A stretch of DNA of 64,000 nt from Beta vulgaris subsp. vulgaris (GCF_026745355.1 NC_079203.1:37634037-37698036), one strand, 5' to 3'. Counted from the stretch's first letter, positions 48,003 through 61,501 are shown. Translations and numbers: made by a program. The notes: a model not told the origin generated them from the sequence alone.

Positions 48003-51000
48003 CTACAAGTAAAGGGAGTTGGCGAACATAATACCTCGACGGAGGCTGGCACTTGCCTCTGCAAACATGTTCTCCAGATTGGCCTCTCCCACTGCACTAG
48101 CAGCAGCTTTCAACTGCCAAAGGCACACGTATATGAGAACTTTATGTAATGTAAGCACGTACCACAAGAAATTAACGAAAAACCAGATGGTTCCACCACA
48201 TTATTCAAAAAAGGGAAAACTTGCAATCTAAAGCTTATATTTCTCACTACAAGAAGTTTTTGGATTAACATGACCATTCAATGATGTGTATACTAATAAA
48301 AGTAGAGTTTGCTATGTCAGACAGGTAAATTCAACCTCAGCCACTTTTAATACATCCCAAGACATCCAAAACCTAATCTCCTCATTATCACCAATCTGGG
48401 GTCTGAACTTCACTTGATTTTTCCTCTCATGGTCTCTTATTATCATTTTCATGATTGGGCTCTTCCTTAAACTCATTGAATGAAGGCTATTCTAGGTAGC
48501 TTGCGAATCACCAGCTCCGTGAGGATCTCCAGATTCTACATCTCAATAAAATCCTTTGCTAGATCACATTTGGTAGTCATTTCCCACATAAAGTTAAATT
48601 TAAGGGAAAAAAATTAATCGGATGGGTAAAAATAGCATAGAAACACTGTTGACGACAGAATTTCTCTCCATTATATGCAAGCATACTCTGGCAAAAACTT
48701 GGAAAAAACACAAGCATATATAATGCCACATCTGCCAGAATGGACAATGGAGTGCGCAAATTTATATTGATTATGCTGCTTCAACTGTAGCAAAGTCCAA
48801 ATATAGAGTGCGATATCACAAAAATGAAAGAGCGAGAGAGAGAGAGCGAAGACAGAGCCCTCATATTATAACTCACCTGATTTAGAAACTCATCAAGTCT
48901 TCTTGCCAGTCTTATAATACTTCCCTCAAATATATCAGTCATTTGTATAACCTCGGAAAAATTGGCTCCCTGAAGACATGCGATATCAGAATACATAAAA
49001 GGGATAAAAGAAGGCGAAACTTAGACATGATGCTGAGACCAACAAATCCTGCAGATAGAAACTTCAACAGAAGCAGCAGATGGCAAAAGTCCCCCTACTT
49101 CAGGGGCATGAAAAATAGAAGCATCAACTTCAACAACCTTTACCAAAGACGGTCAACAAAGATCAAATGGATGATAAAATATCAAAAGGCATCAGATATC
49201 ATCATGAAAAGCAATTCAGCGCGAAATTGGCTAGTAGATAAAAACCTAACCTTTGACCAACAGTAAATCACATCCATCAAGTACGGTCTCGCAGTTGACT
49301 CAACATATTCTTCAACATTTACGTCCAGCCCACAGTCATGTTGTATCTGCAATATGAACATATTGTTGACTCTAGCGGCTGAAATTCAGGATAACAAAGG
49401 GAATAAAGGATGGAGAAGGAGAGAACCTGTGCTATTCTTCGTGCACTGTCTTGGAGTTGCTGTAAGGGTTTTGCAAGTTCCGCTCGCAGATGAATCTGCT
49501 CATTTGACTTATCTCCGGGGATAAAGCAACTTGCAAGGGCGGCAACTTGATGATGATCCAGATCATTATATGTACCTGAATGTCAGCACCAATGAGCTCA
49601 GAAAACGATTCTTCCCAATTACCCAATTAGAATCTTAAGAGAAAACAGCAGGAAGAACAAAAAACAAAAGATCCCTTATTGAAAGAAAGCATTATATGCA
49701 AGACCCCCAATCAGGGATGAGAAAACAGGTCTATGTCACGCATTGCTGTATTTAGAATTAACGGGACACAACAGGATATTAGAAGATAGGTAGAAAAATG
49801 AGTTAAATTGCTGGGTGTCAATGATAAAACAAGCTAATTGGTTCAGTTAGCAATCAGAAATACCATTCCGACCTCTGACAATGTCGCATACCATTTAACA
49901 TTATCAATTACTGGATACAATAGCATGTTATGCTATGATACGCTTAGAAAATCCATCCAGCACTCAAACATGCAAAATGGGTAGTAAAATTCAGAACAAG
50001 ATCACATGCGAAGACTTCAACATTATTGCGCCACAAAAAAAGAACAATCACAGTGAATTCAAATCCTAGCCAATCTAAGACCAGCCATGCAAATATGCAA
50101 TGAAAAAGCACATAATAATAATACAAAACTTCCCACCTGTTATCTCTTCATTCAGTGAAAGCATTAAAATTCTTATTCCCCAATACCAATTTCAGGACGA
50201 CTCAGTAATAGACACCTTCCAGGATACAAGAACCCCAATATTCTACAAAATAGTTTTTCCAACATCACTGCTCACATTCTCACCCTTCTAACAATCTTTT
50301 ATCCCCATAAGTTGCCAAGAAAACGGGTTAAGATGCCAAACAACTTACCCTCAATCTACTTTGATATAATGTCCTGACAAGTACAGAGACTAGCTCAAAA
50401 AAAAAAACCATGCGAAAGATACATAGACAAATGTCCTTCGTCAAAGATTAGAGGAAAGAGATAGCTTACCAATCACATTTTATGTCAGCCCCATAAAATA
50501 TTGTAGCCCCAAAAGGTATGTGATGTACAGTCTTAAATTTAAAAAGTGTGCCTTGGGGGAGTAGAGGCGCCGGCCATAACGCAGCACAGCAGGTGACCCG
50601 AGGCGCGCGCTTTTTCCGCCTTTAGAAGAGGCGCAAGGAGCACCGCCTTGCCGCTTTTAGTGGAGAGGCGCGAAAGAGAGGGGGAGAGAGCAGATCTCAG
50701 TTAAAAAGTTAAAAGAATCACAAAAAGTTTCAAATTTAAAGTTACCTTGGTTTTAATTTAGCAAATTCGATCAAAAGCCCTTTGTTAGTTGTAATAAATC
50801 TCATCAAATCAAACACTAATTAAAAATCCCTAATTTGGGGAAAAAACACTAATTCACAAATCAGTGGCAATTGATGGCCGCCAACTCGAGCGGAGGTGAC
50901 AGAGGATGTCCGCGAGCCAACAAACATCATCCCTGTTCCCTACACCATATTTTCCGGCAGCCGGCAGCGACAACAACACTCAGGTCAGTTCTATTTCTTC

Positions 51001-54000
51001 GATCTTCTTTCTTTTTCTCTATCTTCTCTTCTTCAATCTTCTTTCTCCTCTTCTTTGTTGATCTTTTCTTCTTCTGCTCATTTTCTTGAGCTTCTATCAG
51101 ATGATTTTCTATTCTTCGATCTTTACATGAGCTTTGAACCCAACTTTTTTTTATTTAAATTGAATGGTGTATTATTGAAGTGAACGGGTACCCACTCCCT
51201 TTACCAGTTGACCCCACTGTCCTTTGTGTGCAATGTTTTTCCTTTAAGAAATGTCACTTTTTAAATTAACATTATTTTTTCTTAAAGCCACATTTATTTT
51301 TACTTTGCAATGGGAGTCATCTATTGGAAATTTAATACCACATAAGCAAAATAATAATAAAAAGGAAAAAGGCGCCTCGACTAAGAGATATGCACGCCTA
51401 GCGCCTTCGCCTTGCGCCTCGGTGTGCTTTGCGCCTTCTAAAACTAAGTGTACAGTGCTCTATCTCACAACTACTCTAACCCAATGGTCATAATCCAAAA
51501 GATCTCATTATTTTCTTTATTAACCTCTTTAACCCTAAAGTCGCAGAATAGCTAAGCATGTCGACCTCCAAAGCAAGTTCCTCTGCTTATTCCTCCCGAA
51601 CCTAGCCGAACGATACTTAAGGCAGGAAAGAAATATGGCACAAATAAGATGTAGGTCATCCAGAAAGTCTTGTTCAAGCTGGGAAGAACTATAGCACTTA
51701 CCATTGAACATCAGTTCAGTAACAAGAAGTTCGTCACCGGTGTCTATCAACGAGGCAGCCCGTCCCTTCAATTGGACAACACCATCAGCATCAATATGAC
51801 CAAGCTTCTTCAAAACTCGCGACCGGTTTTTTAGCTCATCTCGAAACTTTTGAAGCTGCACAAAGTTCAAGATAATACATACACAATGTTATCACACATA
51901 TTTCCTTTTTGACGCTAGAAGAAATTGTAAGCATAAGCACTAGAAGCTGATGCCAGTGTGCAACAAGACGACCATTTACATTATACTTCATGAATGAAAC
52001 TGTGATCTTATAGCTGACTGTTAGTCAAAGCACCAACCTTCAATAACTATTAAAGATACAAATGTAGCAAAGATTTGCAGCATGACGGAGAAAACGGTAT
52101 TAAAGACTAATCCTCAAATATGTAAAAAGTGCATGAACAGAGTTGACAAATAAACTTCTGAGTTCTGATGTATTGCAGTAATGTCTCTTTGGCACAGATT
52201 ATTTGTTTTGCTTGAGATTACTCCTCAGGTCTTTACATATTCAGGTTTTGTGTGAGAGGAATGAGATTTTCTGCAAGGAAACATTTTTTTGCCATTTTTG
52301 TCAGGGGCTTCATTAGAGAGGAAACATAAAGTTTTCCATGGCTGGTAGTGTTCTTTGGTTACTTTATGGGAACAGGTGGTATTTTCGTGTGGTTCACAAT
52401 CACGGGGAGTTCCCTAACATGTCCCTTTCTGATGTATAGCGAAGTAGCAATTTTTTTTTCATTAACCTTAATTTTTGGTTGACTTCCGATCCCCATACAT
52501 TGTATATGTTATTTTGCAGTTAAATTCATTTTCTTGTCCCAATCAAAGCTTTCTGGAACAGAAAAACACGCACTACTTGAAGTTAAGTCTCCATTACCGA
52601 GCTAAAGCTTCAACAACCAATTCAAGATTAACTATAAATACTCACAACCCATTTGGTAGCCAACATTAAATGATGGTAACGGTAATAATTTCTAATGTAA
52701 TCAATTAATTCAAGTCTCCTGTCAATGTACAAGGTAATGCTTGTCAACCCCTAACATCTCTTTTGTTCATAGAATTTGGTTACCATCCACTACCACTTCG
52801 GAAGGTGGCAATGAGTGACAATGAACATTTATGAAGAAAAACACATATTTAAATAGACATTGACATTAGAATTGTCTTTACAAACTTCCACTAAAATTCA
52901 TTACCATCAACGTCATTTATCTTGACCTACAAAATGAGCCATAAGCTATGATGGCAAAACCACAATATAGTACCTGAGATTCACGCATCTTCGACTTCAA
53001 CTGTTGAATTTCATGATTCACCTCAGCTTTTCGTTGAAAACATTTCACCTGGTGGACATCTTCGGACTGCAAAGCATTACGAAGATAGATCGAAAGAGAG
53101 AATGAGATACAACAGAAAGTACAAGGCATCGAGAAACCATAATCTGAACATTAAATATGAAAATAACCTTGTGCATTGGATGTGAAAATAATTTCTGTTC
53201 AAGTTCCTCAATTTGACTGACCAACTCAACAATTTCCTTCTCTTCAATACCCATATCCTGAAGTTTGAAAATAACCATGAGCGATAAAAAAAAATTCTGA
53301 TAATGATGTTACCAAGACAGTATATAGGACTACTATTCCTCTCAAAACCAAACAATGTAAAAGAAAGTATACAGAAATTGTTCAACAGATACTACCATCC
53401 AGACATAAACTGTCCCTCCTTTGCCAAAAGAGTGTCATAATCTATTGCAGGCAAGACTTAAATGGATCTTCAAGAGCAGCACACAAAGATGATTTAGAAG
53501 GCTTTTGGTAATAGAATACGAGTATCAGACAACTACCAGTTTTACTGACAGTGTCATGACAAATTCTACATTTGTTGTCTCAGAAAACAAACATTAATGA
53601 AGCAATCACAGCCACATCATTCCCAACTTGTGCCTCGGGTCACTTGTTAGAGAGGATGTCCTTAACAGAAAAGCATTGTAGAATCATTGGGCTCATGAAG
53701 TACGTCAAGGAATAAGCAGCGGCGGTAAAGAATTAGTGAAGTATCTAACCGACAAGGCAATAAATGCTAAAAATACAAAAATGACCACTCTGGCAACCCT
53801 AGACTGTGACCTCTTCACTTTTGTTTGAGGAGTTTCTAGTTTCTCTATAGTCCCACATTTGGAAAGATCTTTGCAACTTTTGCAAAGTTTAAAGTACAGA
53901 CTACAGAGATATATTAGACTCCTTATATACTTCTTATCAATTGTAAATAGAAAGCAACACCATACAAGTTCACAAATAAAAAATCCATGATATAAAAAAA

Positions 54001-56488
54001 AAGATTTACATCCTCGGTAAATAAAAATTAGATGATTCAACTTAACAAGCAGCCATGACACACCTTAACAGGATTAAGCTTTGGGAGTCCTTGAGGAAAC
54101 CGTCTTTCTAATTCCTGTACAGCTAGAAGTATGCTTTGTCTTGCCTCAACAGGCCGAAGGTCTGGAGGTATAGATATCCGGAGCTTACTAAGAGCAGCTA
54201 TTAAGGGCAACTGCACAGGAACCTAAAGCATATACAAAATAGATTAACCTCCTAAATTACAAAAAACTTCTCTAGAACAATACCTGTGAATCAAGATACT
54301 GACTGCGTGACTGTTAGCATCAGAGTGAACTAACTCACCACATGCATTTCACCCTTCTCCCCAGGACGAGGGGGGCATGGTTTAGGCCTTGAACCATTCT
54401 CACTTGTACCAGGGGAGCAATGAAGCAGAGTATCAACTATATAGCCTCCACCACGTGGCACAGTTCCTGATGTGGCAGGGGGCTTTTTCACCACATTGAC
54501 CACAACTCCCCAGCCCCAGTCGGTTCCTCCTTCACGTATCTTAACCTGAGAATTTCGAATAAATTATAAAATAAGTAAAAAGCCATTTATCACAAAAACC
54601 TGCTTGTAAAAGGTAAAATACTATGATTCATGATTATTACAAAAAACATCAAAGATGTTGAAGAATGATTGCCAACGAGAACATTAAAATATAGATGATT
54701 ACCAATCTCCCAGGAAGAAGGTAGTAAAGAACTCTCTCCGGCCTCGTAATCTCGGACATCATCTTCTTCTCAAGTAGCGCTAAATCAAGTCTTAGCTTAT
54801 GGTATTCTGCAACATCAGACTACATACACAACTCCCTTAAAAGCTAGATAAAATCTTCATTTTACAAAAGCAAATTTTCTGACCAAACAAAAGAGTACCT
54901 CTCCAGAAGCATCAAGCATAGCAGCTTCCTGCTCGAGCTTCTCAATCTTTTTCTCAACTTCAGGCAAAGCCTGTGAAAGGAACAAAAATTGATATATGCC
55001 TTATCTACAAGCAGACCAAGTAAGAGATCAAGATAGGAGATTAACCTTCTCATACTGGAATTGGTGAAAGGAATTTCTAATAACATGTTCAGCATTAAAT
55101 TGGCCTTCAGCTCGGCACATTAGATTCAAAATTGAGTAATAGCTCAGTCTGAAAGTGCTGACAAGTGGAGCTGGCTTACCCAACACCATATCTCTTAGGG
55201 AATTCATTTCCATCTGATATTAAAAAAAGCACACTGATCATCAAGAGGACACACCCCTTCGAAATGGAAGTAAAAGTATAAAATTCAATATAAATTACCA
55301 ACATAATTTAAAACCAGATGTATGTAAAGCATATACAGAAAGCATAATAATTATATGATCATCAATTCGTCACATAACATAACAAGATCTGGTAAAGAGG
55401 TTAACTATTAGATACTACTGAAAATTGATGACAAGAATTACCTGTTCATCAATCATTATAATGCAAATGCCTCGGTCATCCTTGCCACGACGACCAGCTC
55501 TTCCACTCATCTTCAAGGCCAAGAGAATACGATTATTACATAAATCTAGATACTGATCAGATCCATCACTATATAGCGTAGACTTCACTCACCTGGATAT
55601 ACTCACCAGATCCAATATAACGATGGCTATCACCATCAAATTTCTTAACTGCCGTAAAAACAACTGTTTTTGCAGGCATATTTAATCCCATTGCAAACTG
55701 CAGAAGGCAAACCAGGGAAAAGAGTAAAGGTGTTGCAGGAATATTGAAGATCACTGAAGACGATTCAAGACAGCAGAGAAAATATTGAAGGACATAGAAC
55801 ATGACATGCTAATCATTCCCATGCCAACTGTCACGGGGTCTCAGTTTTCAGCAACATAATTAAAGAAGATGCTAGCACTGAGTATCTTGAAGAGATACGG
55901 CATACATAAGAAATATCTCGTAATAAGTCATTCGTACCGAGGGTTCAAATCCCTCTCTTTCGTTTCCATTGAAAGCAGAATCTTACTATTTGATTTGCCT
56001 TTTGAATTTATTAAATCTATTTTCATCTATTTTTTTCAAATTAGATATAGACGAGATATAGTTTCTAATTCGAACTAATTAGAATGATATTCTAGATTAG
56101 TAATTATGTTTCGTTACATTTTGAAAAATCAGTTACAGAGAGCAAAAATACTTGTAGCTGCCAGAAAGCTTACAGTTTCAGTGGCAAATAGGGCCTTCAC
56201 AAGCCCTTCTTGAAAAAGAAGCTCCACCAATTCTTTAATTATTGGAAGAAGCCCAGAATGATGTACAGCAATTCCCCGTTTAAGAAGTGGCAACATCAAC
56301 TCAATAGCAGGAAGGCTCCTGTCCTCCTCATTCAAGCACAAAATCGCATTTTTGAAAACCTGCTCCACAACATCTTTCTCTTCTTCTGTATTGAAGTCAA
56401 GCTTCGACATGGACATTGCATGCTGTTCACACTCCCTTCTACTGAAGCTAAATACAATAACAGGCTGAAATTTGCGCTCCATGATCAT
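48003..56488 (-). CDS. HEN2: HEN2-type DExH RNA helicase (3' two thirds, 15 exons)
   Basis: Nucleoplasmic MTR4-family helicase that delivers RNA to the exosome. Exons in transcription order: 56174-56488, 55593-55697, 55442-55510, 55046-55213, 54899-54970, 54703-54819, 54339-54545, 54064-54222, 53168-53257, 52974-53066, 51702-51855, 49427-49575, 49251-49346, 48877-48969, 48003-48113 (stop TAG). All introns are GT-AG and the joined reading is open for 665 codons with no defect. Landmarks: [33 protein letters not shown] (motif V), [14 protein letters not shown] (motif VI), arch domain [14 protein letters not shown] and [15 protein letters not shown], and C-terminal DSHCT helices [12 protein letters not shown] ending [10 protein letters not shown]. 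The [11 protein letters not shown] insert and HPMHK/RKAEVN stretches favour HEN2 over MTR4. The N-terminal third, with the ATP-binding RecA domain, is not in the window. The LINE at 57.4 kb lies directly upstream. Confidence 0.93.
48245..48270. repeat. CACTA-like terminus remnant
   Basis: CACTACAAGAAGTTTTTGG in a HEN2 intron resembles a CACTA terminal repeat. No inverse partner or subterminal array was seen. Confidence 0.3.
50532..51448. mobile_element. hAT element with AGGCG-rich ends in a HEN2 intron
   Basis: An 8-bp duplication TGTACAGT lies at 50524-50531 and 51449-51456. Imperfect inverted ends are CTTAAATTTAAAAAG and CTTTTAGTTTTAG-type sequence rich in GAAGGCGCAAGGCG. The 917-bp interior includes a CT-rich stretch and an ATG (50874) followed by [10 protein letters not shown], without a recognisable domain. 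It sits in the 2.1-kb intron between the exons ending at 51702 and starting at 49575. Confidence 0.82.
55925..56110 (+). other. Plastid-derived DNA (NUPT) with the 3' part of trnS-GGA
   Basis: ACCGAGGGTTCAAATCCC followed by TCTCTTTCG at 55936-55962 matches the T-arm and acceptor end of plastid tRNA-Ser(GGA). The following AT-rich sequence (AGCAGAATCTTACTATTTG and onward) has the character of a plastid spacer. The 5' half of the tRNA is missing, so it cannot make a tRNA. It lies in the HEN2 intron 55698-56173. The extent of the plastid segment is estimated. Confidence 0.55.
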
Positions 56489-57010
56489 CTGTGACACAGA
56501 AAGAATTGAAAAGAATGTTGACATAAAATCAAATAAAAGCTCAGAATAGAGCAAACAGGAACATGTTTAAATCGCACCAAAAGAAGATATCGGGAAGTTC
56601 TACATGTACACAAGCCTACACTAATTCATAATGAGCTGGAAAGAACAAACATAAATGTATATACATAAGTACTATTGTGATGACGCAAAAAAAAACAACT
56701 AATTTTTGCAATTCAAAATGGCAAAGTGCACCAATGTAGCATAACGGCTAGCTTACAATCTCAGTCTCTTCCTTCTTTTGATTTACATAGTTACAGCCAA
56801 CCACAAAGCCAACAATAGATGTATAATAAATTCAAAGCGAATTAGTGAAATGCAGGACATCGAGTTGTGGCCTACATTTGTTCCTCTGCAACAGTACTCT
56901 TACATTTTTTTTATTTTTTCCAGATCTTTCAATAATATATTTTGTACAAACCCGACAAAAATGTATATTCACAGATGTCACAACATAGAACCCCAATACA
57001 TTAAATTCAT

Positions 57011-57355
57011 TAAGGGTGTTGAAGAGCCAAGCACAGCCCGAGCATGGAGTTGCTCGGCTCGGCTCAGAATGTCACTTCTGCACTCGAACCGAAATTCAAG
57101 CTTCTGTTTTCAAGTTCAACTACTCTTAAAACCAAATTTGACTTTGAGATTAACGTTAAAATTTTCATATTCAAGTTTTTGTTACTTCTTTAAGAGTTTC
57201 TCACCAATTTGAATCCGCAAAATATAATAGCAAAAAAATATCTCGATCCTCTTCACGAGCTTTTACAATTGCTCTTAGATATGCTCGTTTAATAAAAAAT
57301 TTCAAGCCAAACTTAAATAGTTTACAAGCCAACTAAACTCATCAACACCCCTAAC
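57011..57355. mobile_element. hAT-like MITE rich in GCTCGG motifs
   Basis: Left end AAGGGTGTTGAAGAG and right end CTCATCAACACCCCT are inverted and share the GGGGTGT end of the two hAT MITEs at 25.4 and 29.2 kb. GCTCGGCTCGGCTC lies near the left end. No 8-bp duplication is visible; the adjacent LINE tail may have removed or displaced the right copy. Confidence 0.6.
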
Positions 57356-57411
57356 GTTTTTTTTTTTTTTTTTTTTTTTTTTTTGACAAAAGGTAAAGAA
57401 ACAAACTAGAA

Positions 57412-60400
57412 TTAGCTATTTCTTGCTTGCGTAGCAAGCTTATGAGCTAATGAAACTTCTGATCTAGCAACCTTTCTACATGAAACAAAAAGGTATCCTT
57501 CCGCTATTCTCTTAATATCGCTAACAATGGCGTCTATGTTTTGATTTGAGCATTCCTTATTTCTTAACGCAAGAATGACTTCTTGGCTATCCGAGTGTAT
57601 AATTAACCCCGCTGTTCTCCATGCCATATCCGAGATTGCCTGAAGAATTGCGTAAGCTTCCGCTTGAACTGGAGAGTTAGCGAAAATCTTATGCGCTGAT
57701 TCTTCTGCCGGATCATTATTTGTATTCTTCCAGGCAATTGCTGCTTGCCATTCATTAGAGGCGGCTTTCTTCTTCCAAGCTCCATCAACAACTAACGTTT
57801 GAATATTTTGAATCATTCTATCCCCTATCGTCCATTCTAGATTTTTCGCTCCTTCCTCTCTATTGCTTGTATCCCTTTGGAATGAAAAATGATTTGATCT
57901 ATTACCTTTATTCGAATTTCTGGCTCGTAACGCATGATCTCTGACTATAGACAGTATTCTCATCGGATTTGCGTTGTCTCCCTTAAAGATTACTTCATTC
58001 CGGTGAATCCAAATACCCCACAAGGTTGCTATAAAGTCAATTTCGACACGCCCATCTTCCTCCACCTTCCTCTTTTTGAACAGATTCAAAAAGTTTTTGA
58101 TCCATTCCTGGAGCTTTAGGTGATTTCCGTTCGTTGCTACAATTCCCAAATTGCATCTCCAGATTCTTTGAGAGAGAGGACAATCTCTAAACAGATGTTC
58201 GAGGGACTCAGGTTGTTTCTTACAGAAGCAACACATGTTGTTGATACCTTGTATATTCCTCTTCCCCAGGTTTTCAGCAGTTGGAAGAGCTTTATGGAAA
58301 ATTTTCCATAGAAAAAGCTTCCATTTTGGAAAAATATCTGATTTCCATAATCTAGCCCAAGCGTTCGATGAGGGCATTAGCTCTTTTTGCCCCTTGTTGA
58401 GAAACCAATACCCGGATTTAGCTGTATATCCCCCTGATTTAGTTTGCGTCCACCCTATCTCATCCTCTATCTCCTGATGAGGAATGTGGGTAGCAAAAAT
58501 TTCTCTTGCATCACCAGCATTAAAGAGTTCCCATATAACCGACGGTTTCCACTTTTTACTTTGATCAATAAGGTCAGAGACCCAGGTAATTTGGTGACGT
58601 GAATCATGAGATTCTGGGACCTTAGGTTTAGGCGTAAAGTTCACATGCCACCTATCACTGTCTATTCTTATCGACTTCCCATTCCCGAGTTTCTTGTACA
58701 GGCCATCTTTGAAAGCTTTGCTAGCATGGAAAAGGCTGCGAAAAGCATATGACCCTTGCTTCGGATCTTCATTATCCATGACCATTCTGATTGGGTCTTT
58801 TTTGTACTTTGCCACATATAGTTTGTGGATGAGAGAGTCTTTGTTTTTGTGTATCCGCCAAGCTTGGCTAAAGAGTAAGGCTTTGTTCACATGGGCTATA
58901 TTCCTAAAACTCAAACCCCCTAGAAATTTGTGCTGTTCAAGAAGATCTCGTTTCCTCCAATAAATCGGTTTCTTGTCCATGGAAGACGACCACCAGAACT
59001 TTAGTAGCAAAGAGGTAATATTTCTCGTGGTTTTTACTGGAAGAAGATAAATAGAGATGATGTTCGAGGCTAGAGCGGCTAGGATTGAATTGATAAGGAT
59101 AAGCTTTCCCGCTGGGGAGAGCATGCTGAATTTCCATGTCAGGATTTTGTTTGCCGTTTTTGCAGTAATATCATCGAAGACTGAGGTGGTTCTTCCATCG
59201 ACCTCCATCGGGCAACCTAAATAGGATCCTATCTCTTTCTTGTCCTTAACTCCTAGCGGTTTCCTGAGGAGCCTTCTGAATCTCGGAGGAGTATTAGGGC
59301 TAAAGATTACATGTGATTTATCGAAGTTAATCTTCTCCCCTGATTTTTCACAAAAGGTACTGAGAACATTTTTTATCGCCCAACAGTTTTTGGGGTTTGC
59401 TTTGAAGAAGAACAAGGCGTCATCAGCAAAGAATAAGTGTGAAATTTTAGGCCCATTTCTAGCTATTTGTAACCCATTGAGCTCCTTGTTTCTCTGCATC
59501 TGAGAAAGATTTCGCGAAAGAACTTCCATACAAAGGATGAATATATAAGAAGAGAGAGGATCTCCTTGTCTGAGGCCAACTGATGGTCGAAAAACTTTTG
59601 ACGGTTCTCCATTGACCAATATTGAGTAGGACACTGTGGTTATACATTGCATGATCCATGTTACCCAAATCTCTGGAAAGTTCATCCTTCGTAGCATAAT
59701 TTCCACAAACTCCCAGCTGATCCTATCATAAGCCTTGCTTAGGTCCACTTTAAGGATCCCTGCGAAGTTTTTACCTTTCTTCTTTTTTCTAACCCAATTA
59801 ATAATCTCGTGTGAGATGAAGCAGTTATCCGCCATTTGTCTTCCAGGCACAAAGGCATTCTGGAATTCATCAACAATATCTCCCATAATCAACTTAAGCC
59901 TATTTGTAAGAGTTTTGGCTATAATTTTGTACGAAGAATTACAAAGGCTTATTGGTCTGAAGTCTTTCGTATCTTGCGGTCGGTCTTTCTTTGGTACGAG
60001 AGTGATGAAAGTTCGATTTTGCTCCTTAAGCAGGAAACCTGATGAAAGGAAGGAGTTGACACTTTTTATTACATCTGATCCCACAGTTTCCCAATTCCGT
60101 TGGAAGAAAGCCGGTGGAGTGCCATCCGGGCCTGGAGACTTGAGAGGTTTAGGACTGAAGCACGCAGCTTTAATTTCCTCATTTGAGAAAGGCTTACTAA
60201 TCAAGTTAATATGGGCTTGGGACAAAGTAGCAACCGGCAAGAAGAAAGGGTCATTAAGCTGGAGAGAATCTCCACAATTCCTACCACATTGATAGGTTTG
60301 CTTAAAACTTTCCAAGAAAAGATCTTTTATTTGTGCTTGATTCGAGATCCAATTTCCTAATTCATCCTTAATCGCCTTGATTTCATTTCTCGCAGCTCTA

Positions 60401-61501
60401 CCCTTGACACTTTTGTAGAAAAAAGCTGTAGACCTATCACCCAATTCATCCCATCTGGATTTAGCTCTTTGTCTCCAATAGTCAGCCTTTAACTCAATAG
60501 TGTTCAGAGTATTTGTTCTAAACTCTTTTTCTGTTTGAGCTTGATCAAAAGATCCAAGACCTTCTTGTTGTTCTGTGAGTTTGATATTGACGTCGCCCCA
60601 GTTAATGTTGTTTGCCTTCTTATAACTAAGACACCATCCTCTGATGCTTCTTAGTGAATTTTGAATCTTTCTTTGGAGAACAAAGGCAGGCGATCCTTCA
60701 TACGTTTTCTCCCAATCTTTCTTAACCAGGTCGCAGACTTCTGGGTGGTGTAAGCTCCAGGCATCAAGCCTGTAAGGCCTTTTCCTTTTTTCAGTGCTTT
60801 GTTGTGCAATTGGAGAATAAGCGGGCTATGATCCGATAACAGGATAGGCAGGTTCCAAACCTCAGCCTCGGGAAACTTATCCATCCATTCTGAGTTACAA
60901 AAGGCTTTGTCTAATCTTTCATAAATGACATCTGATTTAGACCTATTGTTTGTCCAAGTGAAGTTTACTCCATGATAAGGGATGTCCAACAGATGGTTTG
61001 TAAACTTCCAATTTATGAATTGTGTTGCTCCCCTAATTTTTGTAGTCCCTCCAAACTTTTGACTTTTATTCTCCACTTGATTGAAATCTCCTATCAATAA
61101 CCATTTTCCTTTGTTATTTTCCATGATAGTTGTGAGATTTGTCCAAACTTTCGAACGATCATCAAAAACAGGCGAACCTAAACAAAGGCAACGTAATAAT
61201 TCAACCCAGTTATATCCTGGATATTACAACATACATAGTTTTGTGAGATACTAACTGAAGAAACTACCACACTTTTACCCCAGCAAAGAAATAACCCCCC
61301 TTTCGTGCCCTCCGCATCAAACCCCTTACAATCATGAAAGCCAAGCTTACTGAAAATAGGCTCTAAAACAGAAACCTTACACTTGGTTTCAGACAAGAAA
61401 ATACAATCAATACTATTAGTACTAGCTATGCTGGAAATAAAACCTAAATTTTGGGAACTAAGGTTTTTAAGCCCCCTGCAATTCCAACTAAGAAGACTCA
61501 T
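57412..61501 (-). pseudogene. LINE-D ORF2: endonuclease, RT, zf-RVT, RNase H
   Basis: Starts at the ATG 61501 (MSLLSWNCRGLK). Endonuclease motifs WNCRG, FLSETK, LIGDFNQV, HGVNFTW and LLSDHSPL are all present. Near 61180 the frame breaks: one base is missing at the codon for Tyr in the expected AFVYGSP. A second indel near 60810, in a run of A, shifts the frame to the long downstream one, which is open from about 60800 to 57412. That part has RT motifs PLKSPGPDGTPPAFF, FRPISLCNSSYKI, VDLSKAYDRISW, LRQGDPLSSYIF and catalytic FADD (near residue 340 counted from 60444), zf-RVT CCFCKKQPESLEHLFRDCP and an RNase H domain (VVDGAW, AEAYAILQAI, HSDSQEV) at the end. RT and RNase H look catalytically complete; the full polyprotein is not made without frameshifting. 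Confidence 0.9.
61498..61501 (-). promoter_or_regulatory. ATGA overlap of ORF1 stop and ORF2 start
   Basis: On the minus strand the ORF2 start ATG (61501-61499) overlaps the ORF1 stop TGA (61500-61498) as ATGA. This arrangement is known to allow termination-reinitiation in some bicistronic RNAs. Confidence 0.75.

Noticed and set aside
55936..55962. A nuclear tRNA-Ser gene
   Set aside because: Only the T-arm and acceptor end are present; the 5' half is replaced by unrelated sequence.
48003..56488. MTR4 rather than HEN2
   Set aside because: The arch-domain insert and coiled region match HEN2-type sequence, though the missing N-terminus leaves slight doubt.
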